Positions 1 to 10,849 are shown, counted from the stretch's first letter. The stretch is 64,000 nucleotides of DNA from Macrosoma leucophasiata (GCA_036365455.1 JAWQUS010000004.1:1805501-1869500); one strand, 5' to 3'. The notes: generated by a model from the letters alone, not told the origin. Program-made: numbers and translations.

Positions 1-25
1 GACATAAAATTAAAAAAAAAACGCT

Positions 26-358
26 TACACTCACAGCCCCACAGTAGGTAAAAATCTGTGTCGTGGGTGCCGTTGTATACATACAACACATACACAAACA
101 CCCAGACCCGAAACAAATATCTGTAGGCCATACAAATATTTGTCCCGGTGCGGAGATCGAACCCGCAACCCTAAGGGCGAGATTCACAGATCGCACTACG
201 ACTTTACTTTCGAGCAAAGTACGCTTCGAACTGTCAAAACCCATACATTTCTGACAGTTCTAAGCATACTTTGCTCAAAGTAAAGTCGTAGTGCGGTCTG
301 TGAATCTCGCCATTAGAATCAAACGGTCATCTCACACCGCTGGACTAACCGGGTCGTA
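26..358 (-). mobile_element. tRNA-derived SINE (family S1), split by a foldback insertion
   Basis: On the minus strand this reads as a tRNA-like head (box A-like TAGTCCAGCGGTGTGAGA at 313-358, box B-like GGTTCGATCTCCGC near 150-165) followed by a body that matches the copies at 10,850, 25,900 and 36,018. The head is interrupted at 174-312 by a hairpin element. The body includes the shared stretch with CCAGACCCGAAACAAATA near 100. Confidence 0.75.
174..312. mobile_element. foldback/MITE-like hairpin nested in the S1 SINE
   Basis: Arms of about 64 nt (GGCGAGATTCACAGA... and its near reverse complement ending TCTGTGAATCTCGCC) surround a short loop near 241-247. Arms differ at a few positions. 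It splits the tRNA-like head of the SINE, so it is younger than the SINE. The target duplication is not clear. Confidence 0.7.
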
Positions 359-379
359 TTGATAGTCACTGTCTGTATG

Positions 380-660
380 TTTATTACCCGCATCGACGTG
401 CGAAGCGCGGTAGGGGGAGGGGGTAGGGGGCGGAACGGGGCTTGAGGCAGTCCTTTTTCCCCGGGCCTATCTGCCCCCGAAGCATCAGGGGTGTGTTCGA
501 GTAAGCTGGGTTCCTGGGCTCAGTTTCGCACGCTGCCTCATACATTATCTTAATTGCGCACACGCTCCAGCTTTGGCCAGACGCAGCGGTTGCGACTTCG
601 GATGTTGGCATCAGCTCTCGACCAGGGCATGAAACAGATCGTCGGCAGGTTATACGAACC
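380..660. other. GC-rich segment of unknown origin
   Basis: This is much more GC-rich than its surroundings, with G runs near 411-440. A 75-codon minus-strand frame crosses it, but no domain is recognised. It may be part of a LINE; unassigned. Confidence 0.3.
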
Positions 661-1072
661 CGCCCTAAAAAGTAGTGCAGGTAGAAGGTTTTTTCATTGG
701 ATTCTCTACTTTCTAATGGTATAAAACAATATACCTACCCACTAAAGACAATGAATAAGCGAATATAATTGACGATCAAAAATTGTATTGTTAAATTTTA
801 TAACATGTCATAAGGCTCATTTTTTTTGAGTCTCAAAACTTATCGGCACTGGCCTATATGAAAATATAATTAAAAGTAATAAATCGCCAGCGATTCAGCG
901 TCGATAAAAGTCACTGCGTGTGGACCCGACTTTACAGTACCTACATAATATTTTCGATCAAATGGAAACATTATTTGTGTGACTATGACCTTAAGTGGCA
1001 CTCAACAAAGTTAACGCGATAGTTATATTCTGTAAACAAACATCTGGGGTAAAGTCTTGTTATAAACTGTTG

Positions 1073-1400
1073 TCAAAGGATAAGTTCCATGTTGGGCCCG
1101 CACCTCGTACACCATATCAAAAGATAAAGAAAAATACGTAGAATCATGGAAAAATACTCAAAGAATAATTTTAATCGTTGTTTTTTGTCGGAAAATTTTT
1201 TATGTCGAAGGATTGACAGACAAGTAGACGGGCCACGTGAAGGAAAGTGGTTACGTTTTGTACGAAGTTGGTTGCCAACGCGCTGCCAGCCCTGAAGGAC
1301 TCTTTTGACGCCAGTTTTGAAGAGCCCCATATTGTGACGCCGGGGGATCACCTCTGAGGGACGTTCGTTCCACAATTTGCACGTTCTGGGGAATTAACGC
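1073..1400 (-). mobile_element. LINE 3' end, Jockey/CR1-like ORF2 C-terminus
   Basis: The minus-strand frame contains VQIVERTS or, in the neighbouring frame, NMGLFKTGVKRVLQGWQRVG, which matches the second copy at 38,985-39,245 (FFKTGVKRVLQGWQRVG). A NLWN/KLWN-type segment followed by a FK..VKR.L segment is typical of the last residues of Jockey/CR1 reverse transcriptase ORFs. The copy is 5'-truncated and frameshifted. Confidence 0.6.
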
Positions 1401-1426
1401 GAAAAATGTATTTTTTGTATGACAAC

Positions 1427-1481
1427 CATAGAGCAACGCGGGCCACCGGTTGCGGCGGACTCCGGTCCGCGTTGCTCTATG
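1427..1481. mobile_element. 55-bp hAT-type MITE (terminal repeats only)
   Basis: Starts CATAGAGCAACGCGG and ends CCGCGTTGCTCTATG. It is flanked by the 8-bp direct repeat ATGACAAC at 1,419-1,426 and 1,482-1,489. An 8-bp duplication is the hAT signature. Longer relatives are at 13,028-13,286 and 35,216-35,620; this one has lost the interior. Confidence 0.85.
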
Positions 1482-1499
1482 ATGACAACGATATGTCGC

Positions 1500-1882
1500 C
1501 ATATTGCTACTAGGTATGACATTATTGTTTTTGTAAGAAAGAGACTTTGTGTGAATGATTGTATCGGTGTAAAAATGAAAAAAGGCATGCTCCGATGGTT
1601 CGGGCATATAGAAAGAATGTCGAATGAGCGAATGACTAAACAGATATACAATGCGAATGTGGATGGTTGCAGAGGCCCAGGAAGACCAAGACTGACCTAC
1701 CATGACCAAATAGGTCGAGTTCTGTCTGATGGTGGGGTCAAAAGTCTTAGGAATCGGCGTGCATGTATGAAGAGAATGATGAAGGTAAACGAGGCACGAG
1801 AGGTTTGTCATAACCGGGATATCTGGCGCTCTACACTCTCTGCCTATCCCGTTAGGGACCTGGCGTGAAGATACAACAATTT
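1500..1882 (+). mobile_element. LINE C-terminal fragment (family C)
   Basis: The translated frame reads LRWFGHIERMSNERMTKQIY and later GRPRLTYHDQIGRVLSDGG. This resembles the C-terminal tail that follows the reverse transcriptase in RTE-like and related LINEs. It ends at GCGTGAAGATACA; the copy at 23,935 continues with a (CATA)n tail. Only the 3' few hundred bases are present. Confidence 0.65.
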
Positions 1883-1884
1883 AC

Positions 1885-2640
1885 GATAATTAATCAATGG
1901 CATAACAAACAATTTGAATAGCTGAAAATGATTTAGTTAGTAATAGATTTGAGCTAGATTTTATGCTTCTTCTCTCAATACAGTGTACAAAGTGTGGGCC
2001 CAAGCTCCATTAATTTTGGGAGGTCTTCTTTGTTATAATATCCTTACGTTCCGTAACCAATTTACGTCTCAAACTCCGATTCATTATTCTAATTTTCATA
2101 ACAAATATTTGAGACAGTTTGGTTAGGTATGCTCAAATCTGTTACTGTCCTAGATTTACACCTGTAATATAATAAACAATGCATATATTACACCATATAG
2201 AATGACTTGGCGCCCTTAAACATAATCTATTTTTGTTATGCTTACCATTCAAATACAGTGTTGGTATTACTATCATAAATGAAGATGTGTTAATTTGCAA
2301 TGTTATTATTAAAAATACAAAATATATGTGGACGTCCCCTTACTACCGCTCTTGACAGTCCATCAACCTAGTTCCCGTGAGTGATGGTAAATATTTACAA
2401 TTCCTACTGCAATCCTTTGTTGTTTGTTGTTCACGTGTGTCTCACAGCGTATCTACTTGTCGAACTTAGGCTACTGCGAGTTCGAAGTAGAAATGAGGAG
2501 ATCCGCATATGAACAAAAAAAGCCGATGTCTACCGAATGGCGAAATATCAAGTTGACATAAAGCGCTATTCAGACCTGCGCGGTAATCGCTACAGCCTAC
2601 GGGGTTTCGGTGCGGTATTTTGAATGAAGCACATAGTTCG
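1885..2640. other. intergenic, nothing recognised
   Basis: AT-rich sequence with no long frame, no tandem repeat and no repeat shared with the rest of the window that I could find. Confidence 0.5.
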
Positions 2641-2654
2641 AACAACCGAAAACC

Positions 2655-2943
2655 TTTTTATTTCATGAAGGTGGCAAACAAGCATGTAGTTCAAATTGAT
2701 GTTTAATGATGAGTGCAGCCTATGGTACACCCACACAAAGACCACAGGTCAAAATGCACCTATGACCCTGAGACCTAAGTTGTTATGTCTCTGTGGTAGT
2801 TATTACGGGACCATACATTCAACCTGAACACGATAGTGCTAAACACTACCATTTAGCGGCATATAAATAATGTTATGCGGAATACGGTGATGCTTACGGC
2901 CTCGAGCTCGTACAATGGAACTCTACCATCAGTAAAAAAAAAA
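2655..2943 (-). repeat. SINE-like family A, copy 1
   Basis: Family A is a repeat of about 270-290 bp found about 17 times in this window. In its forward sense it opens with CTGGTGGTAGAGCTCCAGTG, has the internal block GTGTTCAGCACTATCGTG and closes with GCTTGTTTGCCACTTC plus an A-rich tail. This copy is full length and in reverse orientation. Confidence 0.8.
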
Positions 2944-3154
2944 GTTTGGGTGAAAGGATCCTTGAATGCCGACTGCATGACGGCGAATGAAGCGTGAGCA
3001 TGACCGCCAAGAGGTGGACCGACATCATCAGTATGGTGAAAATCACGGGCAATCACTTTACGAAGACGGCTACGTTATAAATCTTTAGGGAAGGTTAAAC
3101 TGAAATGATCATAATGAAAGAAGCAGTGGAAAAATACTTAAGATCAAAAAAGTT

Positions 3155-3414
3155 TTTACTGGTGGTAGAGTCCCAGTGACGAAGCTCGCGGGCGTAGGCA
3201 GCACCGCATTACCTAATATACTTGTCGCTAAATGGTAGTGTTCAGCACTATCGTGTTCCGGTCAGGTGGTAATGTACGGCCCTGTATTTGCCGGCACAGA
3301 GGCATAACACCTTAGGCTTAAGGAGTGGTGGTGTGGGTGTCTATAGTCTGCAGTCATCACTTAATATCAATGTGAGCTGCATGCTTGTTTACCACTTCCA
3401 TCACAAAAAAAAAA
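3155..3414 (+). repeat. SINE-like family A, copy 2
   Basis: Forward copy with a pure 10-A tail after CCACTTCCATCAC. It has an internal deletion before the GTGGGTGTCTATAG block. Confidence 0.8.
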
Positions 3415-3416
3415 GA

Positions 3417-4315
3417 TAGGATTCGAACCTGCAACGTCTCGAAATCATTAAACTTCAAAGAGAAAAATCGCCTGGTCTAAAAAATATTGTCACTTATTCC
3501 CTGCATCGATTCCATGACTCTAGTAGTAGAAGTAGAGTTCAAGTCTAATAACAGAGGCTAATCACTAAGCTACCGAAGAATAACCGTATTGTATAAACAA
3601 GATGTTATTCAACGATTAACTAATATGATATCTGTGTTATCTTTTTACAAATACTTTACTCTAGCTGATACAGTTTGTACTGCTCGAGATAGCTGTGAAG
3701 TAATGTCATTTTTTCATGGAAAATTATTGTACAGTCAGGTATTTACCCTATTTAGATATGAAGTTTGTAAATTTAGTTTTCGTGGTTGATGTAGTTTGAG
3801 CGAAAAAAACCTTGTACCAGTATTATACTTCGACTGTAGGAAAAGGTCAGTACACGCATTTGCGCAATTTTTAATAAGATTGTGACCCATGAACTGACCG
3901 ATAATCGTGTTGTATCGTATCATTAGTATTGCCGCGAATCGTGGCTAATCACGAACCAAACAAAATAGCTGCTTCTATTTAATACATTTAATTCACCGAG
4001 CACATTGCCAAACTCTGACGATGCCGCTAAATTATTTCCTAATGGGAAAAAAAAATATCTATTATTCCCAGACTACTGAAAACTACTACCACTATGCTAC
4101 TAAGGCAATACTAGGTAATAGAAAATGTCAAAATATTTATTCAATTTTCTTAGCCTTAAATCCTACAATCTTCTTATTTCCCAAACAAACTCTTTAAAAA
4201 TACAAGTAATGCAACAGCTAAAAATCTCAATTTATAGCGTGCGCAATAAACTAAAAATAGGGCAATAAATCACTTAGTCAAGTAATCATCTCGCGTATCT
4301 CAGAGATAAGATAAG
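3417..4315. other. intergenic stretch upstream of the TRPA channel
   Basis: Holds tRNA-like scraps in minus sense at 3,417-3,585 (GATTCGAACCTGCAACG and AAGCTACCGAAG), probably a decayed SINE. The rest is AT-rich with no gene call. The promoter and any 5' untranslated exon of the channel gene should lie here, but no clear TATA box is seen near 4,316. Confidence 0.4.
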
Positions 4316-7294
4316 ATGCCTGCCCTCAGTCGCGATCCGACCATGGACAACTTCGGTTACCGCGAGATGGGGTGGCCGTCACCCCTCCAGACGCCGGTCC
4401 AAACACCCACCAGATCTCGTCTAACCAGTAGTTTCAGCTCCAGAACGCGAGAACCCGAAGAATTTCCACTAAAACCACCTTACAGACATGTGCGAAACAT
4501 CGATCTTCTGGAGTCAGCGTACGAGCTCGGGAAAGCCAAAGAATACATATTCGTTGGACCATCACCACCTGCTGAAGATGCACCCAATATGTACCAGAGC
4601 TTCGATTACCTAGCACCCGATCCTGAAGCCAGGTTGACGGAAGACATGATCAGAAGAGCATTATGTGAACGAGCCCTCACACTAGGTGCAGGAAGATTCT
4701 TCGATGATTTAGAATGCGGCTTGATAACCGCCGACAATGTAGAAGAACACATTTCATCTGCTCCAGAAGTTGTGCTAAATTTAACGTTATTATGGGCAGC
4801 GTTCTTGACACGCGATGAGTTGCTACCGGCTATTTTGGAAGCTGGCGCTGACATACATTATTCTGAGCCAGCTGGATTGACAGCACTACATATAGCCTCA
4901 TTCAGTGGAGCCAGTAGATCCGTCGGTTACCTGTTATCTATTGGGGCTGACGTGGATTTTGCTCCGAAATATTTCGCGCCACTTCATTGTGCTGCGTTTG
5001 GCAATTCATTACAAGTGGCCGAAATACTGATTGCGAACGGTGCATCATTACATGGGGTTGTACAGAGAGCTGGTTGCGAAGACAACTTGGTGCATTGTGC
5101 TGTAAGAAACGACGCTTTGGAGTGCATGGAATTGTTTATAGAAAAAGGAGTGGATCCTGCCTATATAACGTCAGGTGGACTGAATGCCATGCACTTGGCT
5201 GCGGAACTTGGCGCACAGCGATGTCTTGCGTTTTTACTGAAAGAAACAAAGATTAGTGTAAATGGAGCCACTAAACAGAGAGACAAGGAATGTACTGCGC
5301 TTCATTTAGCAGCTACTAAAGGATACGCCGAATGCGTCGAGCTACTTCTCTCGGAAGGAGCTAAAGCTAATACTAAGAATTATAGAGGATTGACAGCTCT
5401 TCATCTCTCTGCCAGGTGTTCCAGTTCAGAGTGCGTTGAAGTGCTTTTAAGAGATGGAAACGCTGACGCGAATGCTGAAGATTATGACAAGCGAACTCCG
5501 CTACATGCTGCTATTTGTCGTTCGGAGCGTGCTTCAGATATTATAGACATGCTTGTAAGTTGGGGTGCTCAAGTTAACAAGAAAGATGAGTATGGTTATT
5601 CACCTTTACATCTCGCTGCTATGGATGGACTGACTCAGTGCGTGGAAACTTTGATTTTTTTGGGCGCCGACGTCACGTCAAAATCTAAGAAAGGTCATAC
5701 AGCTTTGAGTGTGATTGTAAGGAAAACACCCAAATCATTAGCTATCCTGAGGCATAATTTGGATAATGGGATATCATTAAGCCGCTCTACAGAAGGTAAC
5801 GAAGAAGTACAGATTGAATTCGACTTCGGTAGGATATTGAAATATTCTTATCCCCGTGAAATAACGTATTTGAATAGTTTGATAGATGAAGGCCAAAAAG
5901 ACATCTTACAACATCCGCTTTGTTCAGCTTTTTTGTTTATGAAGTGGCGCAAGATAAGAAAGTTTTATTTAGCAAGATTAATATTTTGTTTTCTGTTTGT
6001 AACATTTTTATCGACTTACGTATTGACTGCCGTGGTTAAGACTTGCAATGGGCAATATTCAAAAAAATACGGCATATTAAACGAACTATGTCAAAATCAA
6101 TCATTACTGGGTGATATTTTAGAAGAGAATCCGATAGAATTTGAAAGGTGGGTATTGATTGCGATAACAGCATTTGAAATAGTTCGAAAATTGACAGGAA
6201 TTACGGGATATTCTAGTATTTACCAATATTTTACTACTTTTGAAAATTTAATGGAGTGGTTTGTCTTGTTATCAGTATTCTCTTTGTATAACATACAAAA
6301 GGATTATGGATGGCAGAATCATGTTGGTGGATATGCAGTCTTGGGTGCTTGGACAAACCTTATGCTAATGATGGGTCAACTACCAATGTTTGGTGACTAT
6401 GTAGCCATGTATCAGAAGGTGTTGGCTGAATTTTTAAAACTATTATTAGCGTACATTTGTCTATTACTCGGTTTTACCATATGCTTTTGCGTGGTATTCC
6501 CTAATGAAGAAATGTTTTCAAATCCATTAATGGGCTTTATCAGCACATTGTCCATGATGGTCGGAGAACTGAATTTGAATATTCTCATCAATGACCCAAC
6601 GCACGATGATCCACCTTTGTTATTCGAGTTGTCATCTCAAGTAATTTTCATTTTATTTCTCATGTTTGTGACTATTATACTGATGAATCTGCTTGTTGGT
6701 ATCGCTGTCCACGATATCCAAGGACTTCGAAAAACAGCTGGATTATCTAAATTGGTGAGACAAACGAAACTGATTTTGTTTGTTGAAATGGGTATGTTCA
6801 GTGCTTGGTTGCCGAGATGTCTTCATAAGTATGTTTATAGGACTGCCTTGGTATCACCAGAGGCCGGTAAAGTTATACTCAGCGTCAAGCCTTTGAACCC
6901 GCATGAAAAGAGACTGCCGACTGACATTATGATGGCGGCATATGAATTAGCGCAGTTAAACAAACTAAAATGTGGGCGATCCGTGAAAGAGATTTTACAC
7001 ACTAATAAATATTCATCGAAATTTAAGAATGAAGCTCCGTCTCACGATCAGAACTTTAATATAGAAATTCGAGGTATGCAAGAAAAGATCGATCAAACGA
7101 CCTTCAATTTGAAGAAGATAGATCAGGAGATGCGACATTTGAACACGCTGTTGATAGAACAACAACATTTGTTACAAAATGTTCTAAAAGCTACTTTAAC
7201 TGACAGAACGTATACTCAAACATCTCAGTTTTATCCCGAATCACCTGTGTTTTTTGCCAGTAATGCTTCTGATGTAACTTCCATTACTAAATGA
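4316..7294 (+). CDS. pyx: TRPA-family cation channel, pyrexia-like
   Basis: One uninterrupted 992-codon ORF. About ten ankyrin repeats occupy residues 158-480 (for example GLTALHIASFSGA, CTALHLAATKGYAEC, GYSPLHLAAMDGL). Six hydrophobic segments follow: roughly 550-575, 612-630, 644-662, 673-690, 702-730 and 768-800, with a pore-loop-like stretch (LSMMVGELNLN, about 743-755) between the fifth and sixth. The C-terminus has a heptad-rich, probably coiled-coil stretch at 914-962. This order is that of TRPA channels. The length and the block ILQHPLCSAFLFMKW just before TM1 suit insect pyrexia, a plasma-membrane thermosensory channel in flies. NompC is excluded because it has many more repeats. The start is the first in-frame Met; Met10 is an alternative. 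No intron is visible. Channel family is seen directly; the pyrexia name is by family resemblance. Confidence 0.9.
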   Translation: MPALSRDPTMDNFGYREMGWPSPLQTPVQTPTRSRLTSSFSSRTREPEEFPLKPPYRHVRNIDLLESAYELGKAKEYIFVGPSPPAEDAPNMYQSFDYLAPDPEARLTEDMIRRALCERALTLGAGRFFDDLECGLITADNVEEHISSAPEVVLNLTLLWAAFLTRDELLPAILEAGADIHYSEPAGLTALHIASFSGASRSVGYLLSIGADVDFAPKYFAPLHCAAFGNSLQVAEILIANGASLHGVVQRAGCEDNLVHCAVRNDALECMELFIEKGVDPAYITSGGLNAMHLAAELGAQRCLAFLLKETKISVNGATKQRDKECTALHLAATKGYAECVELLLSEGAKANTKNYRGLTALHLSARCSSSECVEVLLRDGNADANAEDYDKRTPLHAAICRSERASDIIDMLVSWGAQVNKKDEYGYSPLHLAAMDGLTQCVETLIFLGADVTSKSKKGHTALSVIVRKTPKSLAILRHNLDNGISLSRSTEGNEEVQIEFDFGRILKYSYPREITYLNSLIDEGQKDILQHPLCSAFLFMKWRKIRKFYLARLIFCFLFVTFLSTYVLTAVVKTCNGQYSKKYGILNELCQNQSLLGDILEENPIEFERWVLIAITAFEIVRKLTGITGYSSIYQYFTTFENLMEWFVLLSVFSLYNIQKDYGWQNHVGGYAVLGAWTNLMLMMGQLPMFGDYVAMYQKVLAEFLKLLLAYICLLLGFTICFCVVFPNEEMFSNPLMGFISTLSMMVGELNLNILINDPTHDDPPLLFELSSQVIFILFLMFVTIILMNLLVGIAVHDIQGLRKTAGLSKLVRQTKLILFVEMGMFSAWLPRCLHKYVYRTALVSPEAGKVILSVKPLNPHEKRLPTDIMMAAYELAQLNKLKCGRSVKEILHTNKYSSKFKNEAPSHDQNFNIEIRGMQEKIDQTTFNLKKIDQEMRHLNTLLIEQQHLLQNVLKATLTDRTYTQTSQFYPESPVFFASNASDVTSITK

Positions 7295-7842
7295 ATTATG
7301 GAAAAAGGTTTCGAAAAGTTCCACTGTGGATAAAAATTCAAGTAGAACAGGAAAAATTGGGAACAAATATTATCGCTAACACGCGTTGTTTATTTTTTTA
7401 TTAATTAAGATAAAAACGATACTAAAGTTTACATAGAGCATATTTGAAATGCACGTATTTAATTGTGTACCGATGCCGGTGATAAAATGTATCACGTTTT
7501 TCACTGTTTGTTGAACTAAACAAATTGTATGACATTGTTTGTTAATGTAAGTATGAGGGCATTGTGGTGTCAAATGTGATGAGAGGTTTCCTGTAAGTAT
7601 GAGATGTATAATGTTTCAATCAGGGTATTTTTGAGAGATACGATGTATTAAAAATAAGTATAAACTTAAATTGAATTTTCATTGCTCTCTTTTAAGTTTA
7701 TTATAGCGTCAGGAAGGAAATCCCGACTTATTTTTATATTGTAGTTGTTATAAATATATAAAATATACCTATAAAAGGAACCAAAGTTTATCAAAATATT
7801 TTTTTTGAAGTAGGTACATATCTTCATTTATTTCAAACTAGC
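7295..7842. other. 3' flank of the TRPA channel gene
   Basis: AT-rich, presumably 3' UTR then spacer. I see no canonical AATAAA close to the stop codon; AATAAG occurs near 7,653. A downstream 65-codon minus-strand frame has no features of a gene. Confidence 0.4.
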
Positions 7843-8105
7843 TGACAGTAACATCATGCTTTATCCCTATCTTATTCGTATATATATATATATATATATA
7901 TATACAATTGCTGTTCGTTAGTCTCTTTAAAACTAGAGAACGGCGGTACCAATTCGGTTAATTTTGGTTTTGAATGATTTTTGGAAGTTTCCCTGGAAAG
8001 AAGGTTTAAATAAAAGGTAAGAAAATATGAAGAAATTGATGGGAAATAGTAAAAACCACAATTAATTTTTTCTATACAAATAGTCCGTATCTATCAAACC
8101 TTTGA
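7843..8105 (-). repeat. dispersed repeat family F, copy 1
   Basis: The reverse complement matches 34,965-35,152: shared blocks include GGACTATTTGTAT, AAATTGTGGTTTTTAC and CGAGACTAACGAACAGCAATTG in both. A (TA)n run lies at its edge near 7,879-7,905. The class is not determined. Confidence 0.65.
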
Positions 8106-8550
8106 CACATTATTTCATTGTGAGGCAATACGAAGTTTGCCGGGTCAGCCAGTTATTAATATAAATTTACTACACTTCAAATTTAGTAAACACAAGGCAC
8201 TAAAATAAAGTTTATCAAATCACGTTTCAGAAGCCATCCTTGATCGTGACATTACGTCAATGGCAGCAAACAGACGATACAAAGAAAGCGAACGCTCTAA
8301 TCTTATTATCATTAACAAAATACACGCCAGAATTTGTAGTATCAACACGCGAAAACTGTTTTGGTGAAACCTTACTAAAGCTCTTATTTGTAGAAAAAGG
8401 AATTACATTATTTGATATAGAATAGAATAGCGATTCTTGACGGTTCCGTATAACTTTGGGTTTATGTAGAAGGTTGGTTAGGATCCAGCAAAATTATTTC
8501 TGTAATTTCTAACTTTTAAGCAGATAGATCTTGATCCACGTGATAAGAAA
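8106..8550. other. intergenic, nothing recognised
   Basis: A 61-codon frame at 8,240-8,425 has no recognisable domain and looks like chance. Confidence 0.4.
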
Positions 8551-8752
8551 CTAGTGGCTGGTATCTTATTGCAAAAATGCGTACTGACCACCACCACGAC
8601 CACCACCACCACGACCACCACCACCACGAACACCACAAACGCCATTAAGGCGACTCCACCAACGATGGCTGGTATCTTATTGCTTAAACGCGTACTGATC
8701 ACTACCACCATCACCACCATGACCATCTCCATGACCGGATGCGAGTAGGCGG
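8551..8752. repeat. tandem duplication with ACC-rich microsatellite
   Basis: Two diverged units begin GGCTGGTATCTTATTGC (8,555 and 8,668), each continuing GCGTACTGA(C/T)C. Each unit carries a run of ACC/ACG triplets, the longer at 8,588-8,636. The polythreonine and polyvaline frames that cross it are products of the triplet run. Confidence 0.8.
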
Positions 8753-9264
8753 ATGCGATTCTGGTCACGTGTCCGTCTAATGCATCTTCGATCAGTCACG
8801 TGTCCTGACGGGAGTTAATAATTTTTTACCCATCGCAAAAACTGCAAGGCGCCGCTAAAAAACTTTACTCTTCAAAAAACGCTACTAATATTACAATGTC
8901 ATGTCGTCCCACATTCTGGGGCAACCAACCATAATGCACCTGGTGCGTTTAATCACACGGAATTAATTAGCGGATAATTTAACACCACACTGAAAACAAG
9001 GTCACTAATTAACGGTACCGAACCCCGGTCCAAGGCATTATAGTAAATAGACCGATAATACCGCGACGGGGCGGTGCCTAGCGGTCAAAGGGTCCTACAG
9101 CCCACGCAGCCATGTTAGGTAAACATTCCGCCATAATAATGGTGCGAAAATGAAAATCAATGGTAAACACGTGTTTGTTTTTGCAATTTGTACCATTTGC
9201 GATTTGTACCACCACATAAAAATGGGTGAAGGAGCTTTTCTATTTTTTATCTATATGCTGATAA
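8753..9264. other. intergenic, nothing recognised
   Basis: No frame or repeat match of note. Confidence 0.4.
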
Positions 9265-9298
9265 ATGGTAATTTCAAACCAGAATGATGTCAACCAGA

Positions 9299-9378
9299 GT
9301 TTGGTTATGTGCCTGGAGATATTAATAGGATCGCTACCACGTGTACACACATTTACCTATGCCTTACCCTTCGCGGAA
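9299..9378 (+). mobile_element. decayed SINE S2 fragment
   Basis: GTGCCTGGAGATATTAATAG then ACACATTTACCTATGCC and TTACCCTTCGCGG parallel the S2 body at 57,250-57,380 (GTGCCCGGAGATGTCAACAG, CATTTACCTCTGCC, CCCCTTCGGGG) with many changes. Confidence 0.45.
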
Positions 9379-9454
9379 AAACAGGCGTGTAGTAAACATA
9401 AATGTCTATTTCTTCAATCAATCACTGGTCTTCGCGCTTCACGATACAGCACCG

Positions 9455-9716
9455 GGGCATCCCTCTCTGCTGCAGCTTCTTCTGCCCTGTGGCTGCAGGG
9501 CAGCGGCTGTGATGGAGGATGTGGGCACCGTGGACTCATGTCACCATGGTGTTGGCATCCAGCTCCTGCTGCGCTCTCATCCTCTTCGCGATTATTGCAG
9601 CGGGCTTCTTCGGCACTCGGCTGCAACAACAAAGGGTATCGGGCGGCACACCAAGATGCCGACGCCCACAGTTATACGGCTCAACCATTGCCCTGGCTCT
9701 AGTCTATTTCTTATAA
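9455..9716 (+). other. GC-rich island, possible unassigned exon
   Basis: Unusually GC-rich for the window, and open in all three forward frames. One frame has a hydrophobic run (CCALILFAIIAAGFFGT) that could be a membrane segment. It has an acceptor-like GCTGCAG at about 9,495-9,501 and a donor-like GGGTATCG near 9,637. I do not recognise the protein and no partner exon is apparent. Confidence 0.2.
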
Positions 9717-9799
9717 TGTCATTGCCCGGTGTAATCGGTAAGGTCCATTGTGGTCTAATTGTAGGTTATGCCGTCTGCCTTATTGGGTCACAACGGTAG

Positions 9800-10440
9800 T
9801 ACATGACCTGGTATTATTTGTAATTAGTAGAGTCTATCCATGTATACCGTTTGTAAATAGAAGGTGCCTAATCGATGTTGCACCGAAGGTGTTGTGAGTT
9901 GAATTAATGGATATTTTATTGAGTTCAGTTCTCAGAGCGAACCGTGAAATTGGCCCTAACTATTGAATCACTAAACGTAACAATCAAACAAACTCTGTCA
10001 TATTTAATCTGAAAACACCGAACGCTATTATTAACCACCAGTACCTGGCGCCCAGGCGGGTCATTCAGAACAGTCAGTAGATATAATTCATGAGGCGCCC
10101 CCTTCTTCACATCACTCAACTGAACGCATCGTTTACAGACATCTGACGAGAGTAAGCGACATTATTTTCCATTGTAAGTAGTTAGTTGTTAATGAATTTA
10201 GTTTATTTTGAATATGAAGCGTTATTTCTTTTACTTATTCTGTTCGGTTTTTTATTCTTTCTCCTGTTATTTCTTCGGGAAATGTAGGTTGTAAATTCTT
10301 GTAGGTGGGTAGCTCGTCATCCTTGACTGTTTTTCTTTATTGTGATCATAGATGTCATCGTTAATGCTGTCATCGGCGTATATTGAAGGGCTTGCCAGTT
10401 TTTAAAAACTATTTTTTACTTTACAATTTGCATAATTTGA
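9800..10440. other. intergenic, nothing recognised
   Basis: AT-rich spacer with only short frames. Confidence 0.4.
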
Positions 10441-10504
10441 ACAACAGACCATCATGCCGTGGTCGAAGGGTTTCTTCTATATCCAGGCATTCTGCAATGG
10501 ACTT

Positions 10505-10592
10505 ATCCAGGTATCCTCCAAAAAGGGGAGAGACTCGTGCCCAGCAGTGGGACACGTATAATGGGTTGCCATTATTATATTATTATTATTGT
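10505..10592 (-). repeat. repeat family B, 3' end fragment
   Basis: Contains GGGGAGAGACTCGTGCCC, CAGCAGTGGGAC and GGGTTGCCATTATTATA, ending in a (TTA)n tail. In family B this is the end that carries the triplet tail, so it is the piece expected from 5' truncation. Confidence 0.75.
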
Positions 10593-10849
10593 CAAGTTGA
10601 AGCTGAATCGCTCGTGACGCGAATTCATAAACGTATAAAGGATAATATGAGTAAAAAAGTATACCGACAGTAGATAAAAAAAAGGACGTAGGTACCTATT
10701 CCTACGAAGATGGATTGGTAGTCAGTTGAGCCGTTTACGAAATTCAGAAAAATGGTCATATTAAACCAAATATGAACCGTATACAAAGATTTGAACTGTG
10801 TGCTTAATATAATTAGCTTAATAATTTATTTGTAAATATGAATATATTG

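Noticed and set aside
1419..1868. A 149-codon frame as a host gene
   Set aside because: It begins inside the MITE and continues into LINE family C; the same LINE text is seen at 23,935 and 41,668.
8551..8752. CRISPR-like array
   Set aside because: Only two units, triplet-rich, in an animal genome.
8478..8768. Poly-Val and poly-Thr frames
   Set aside because: Produced by the ACC-type triplet run.
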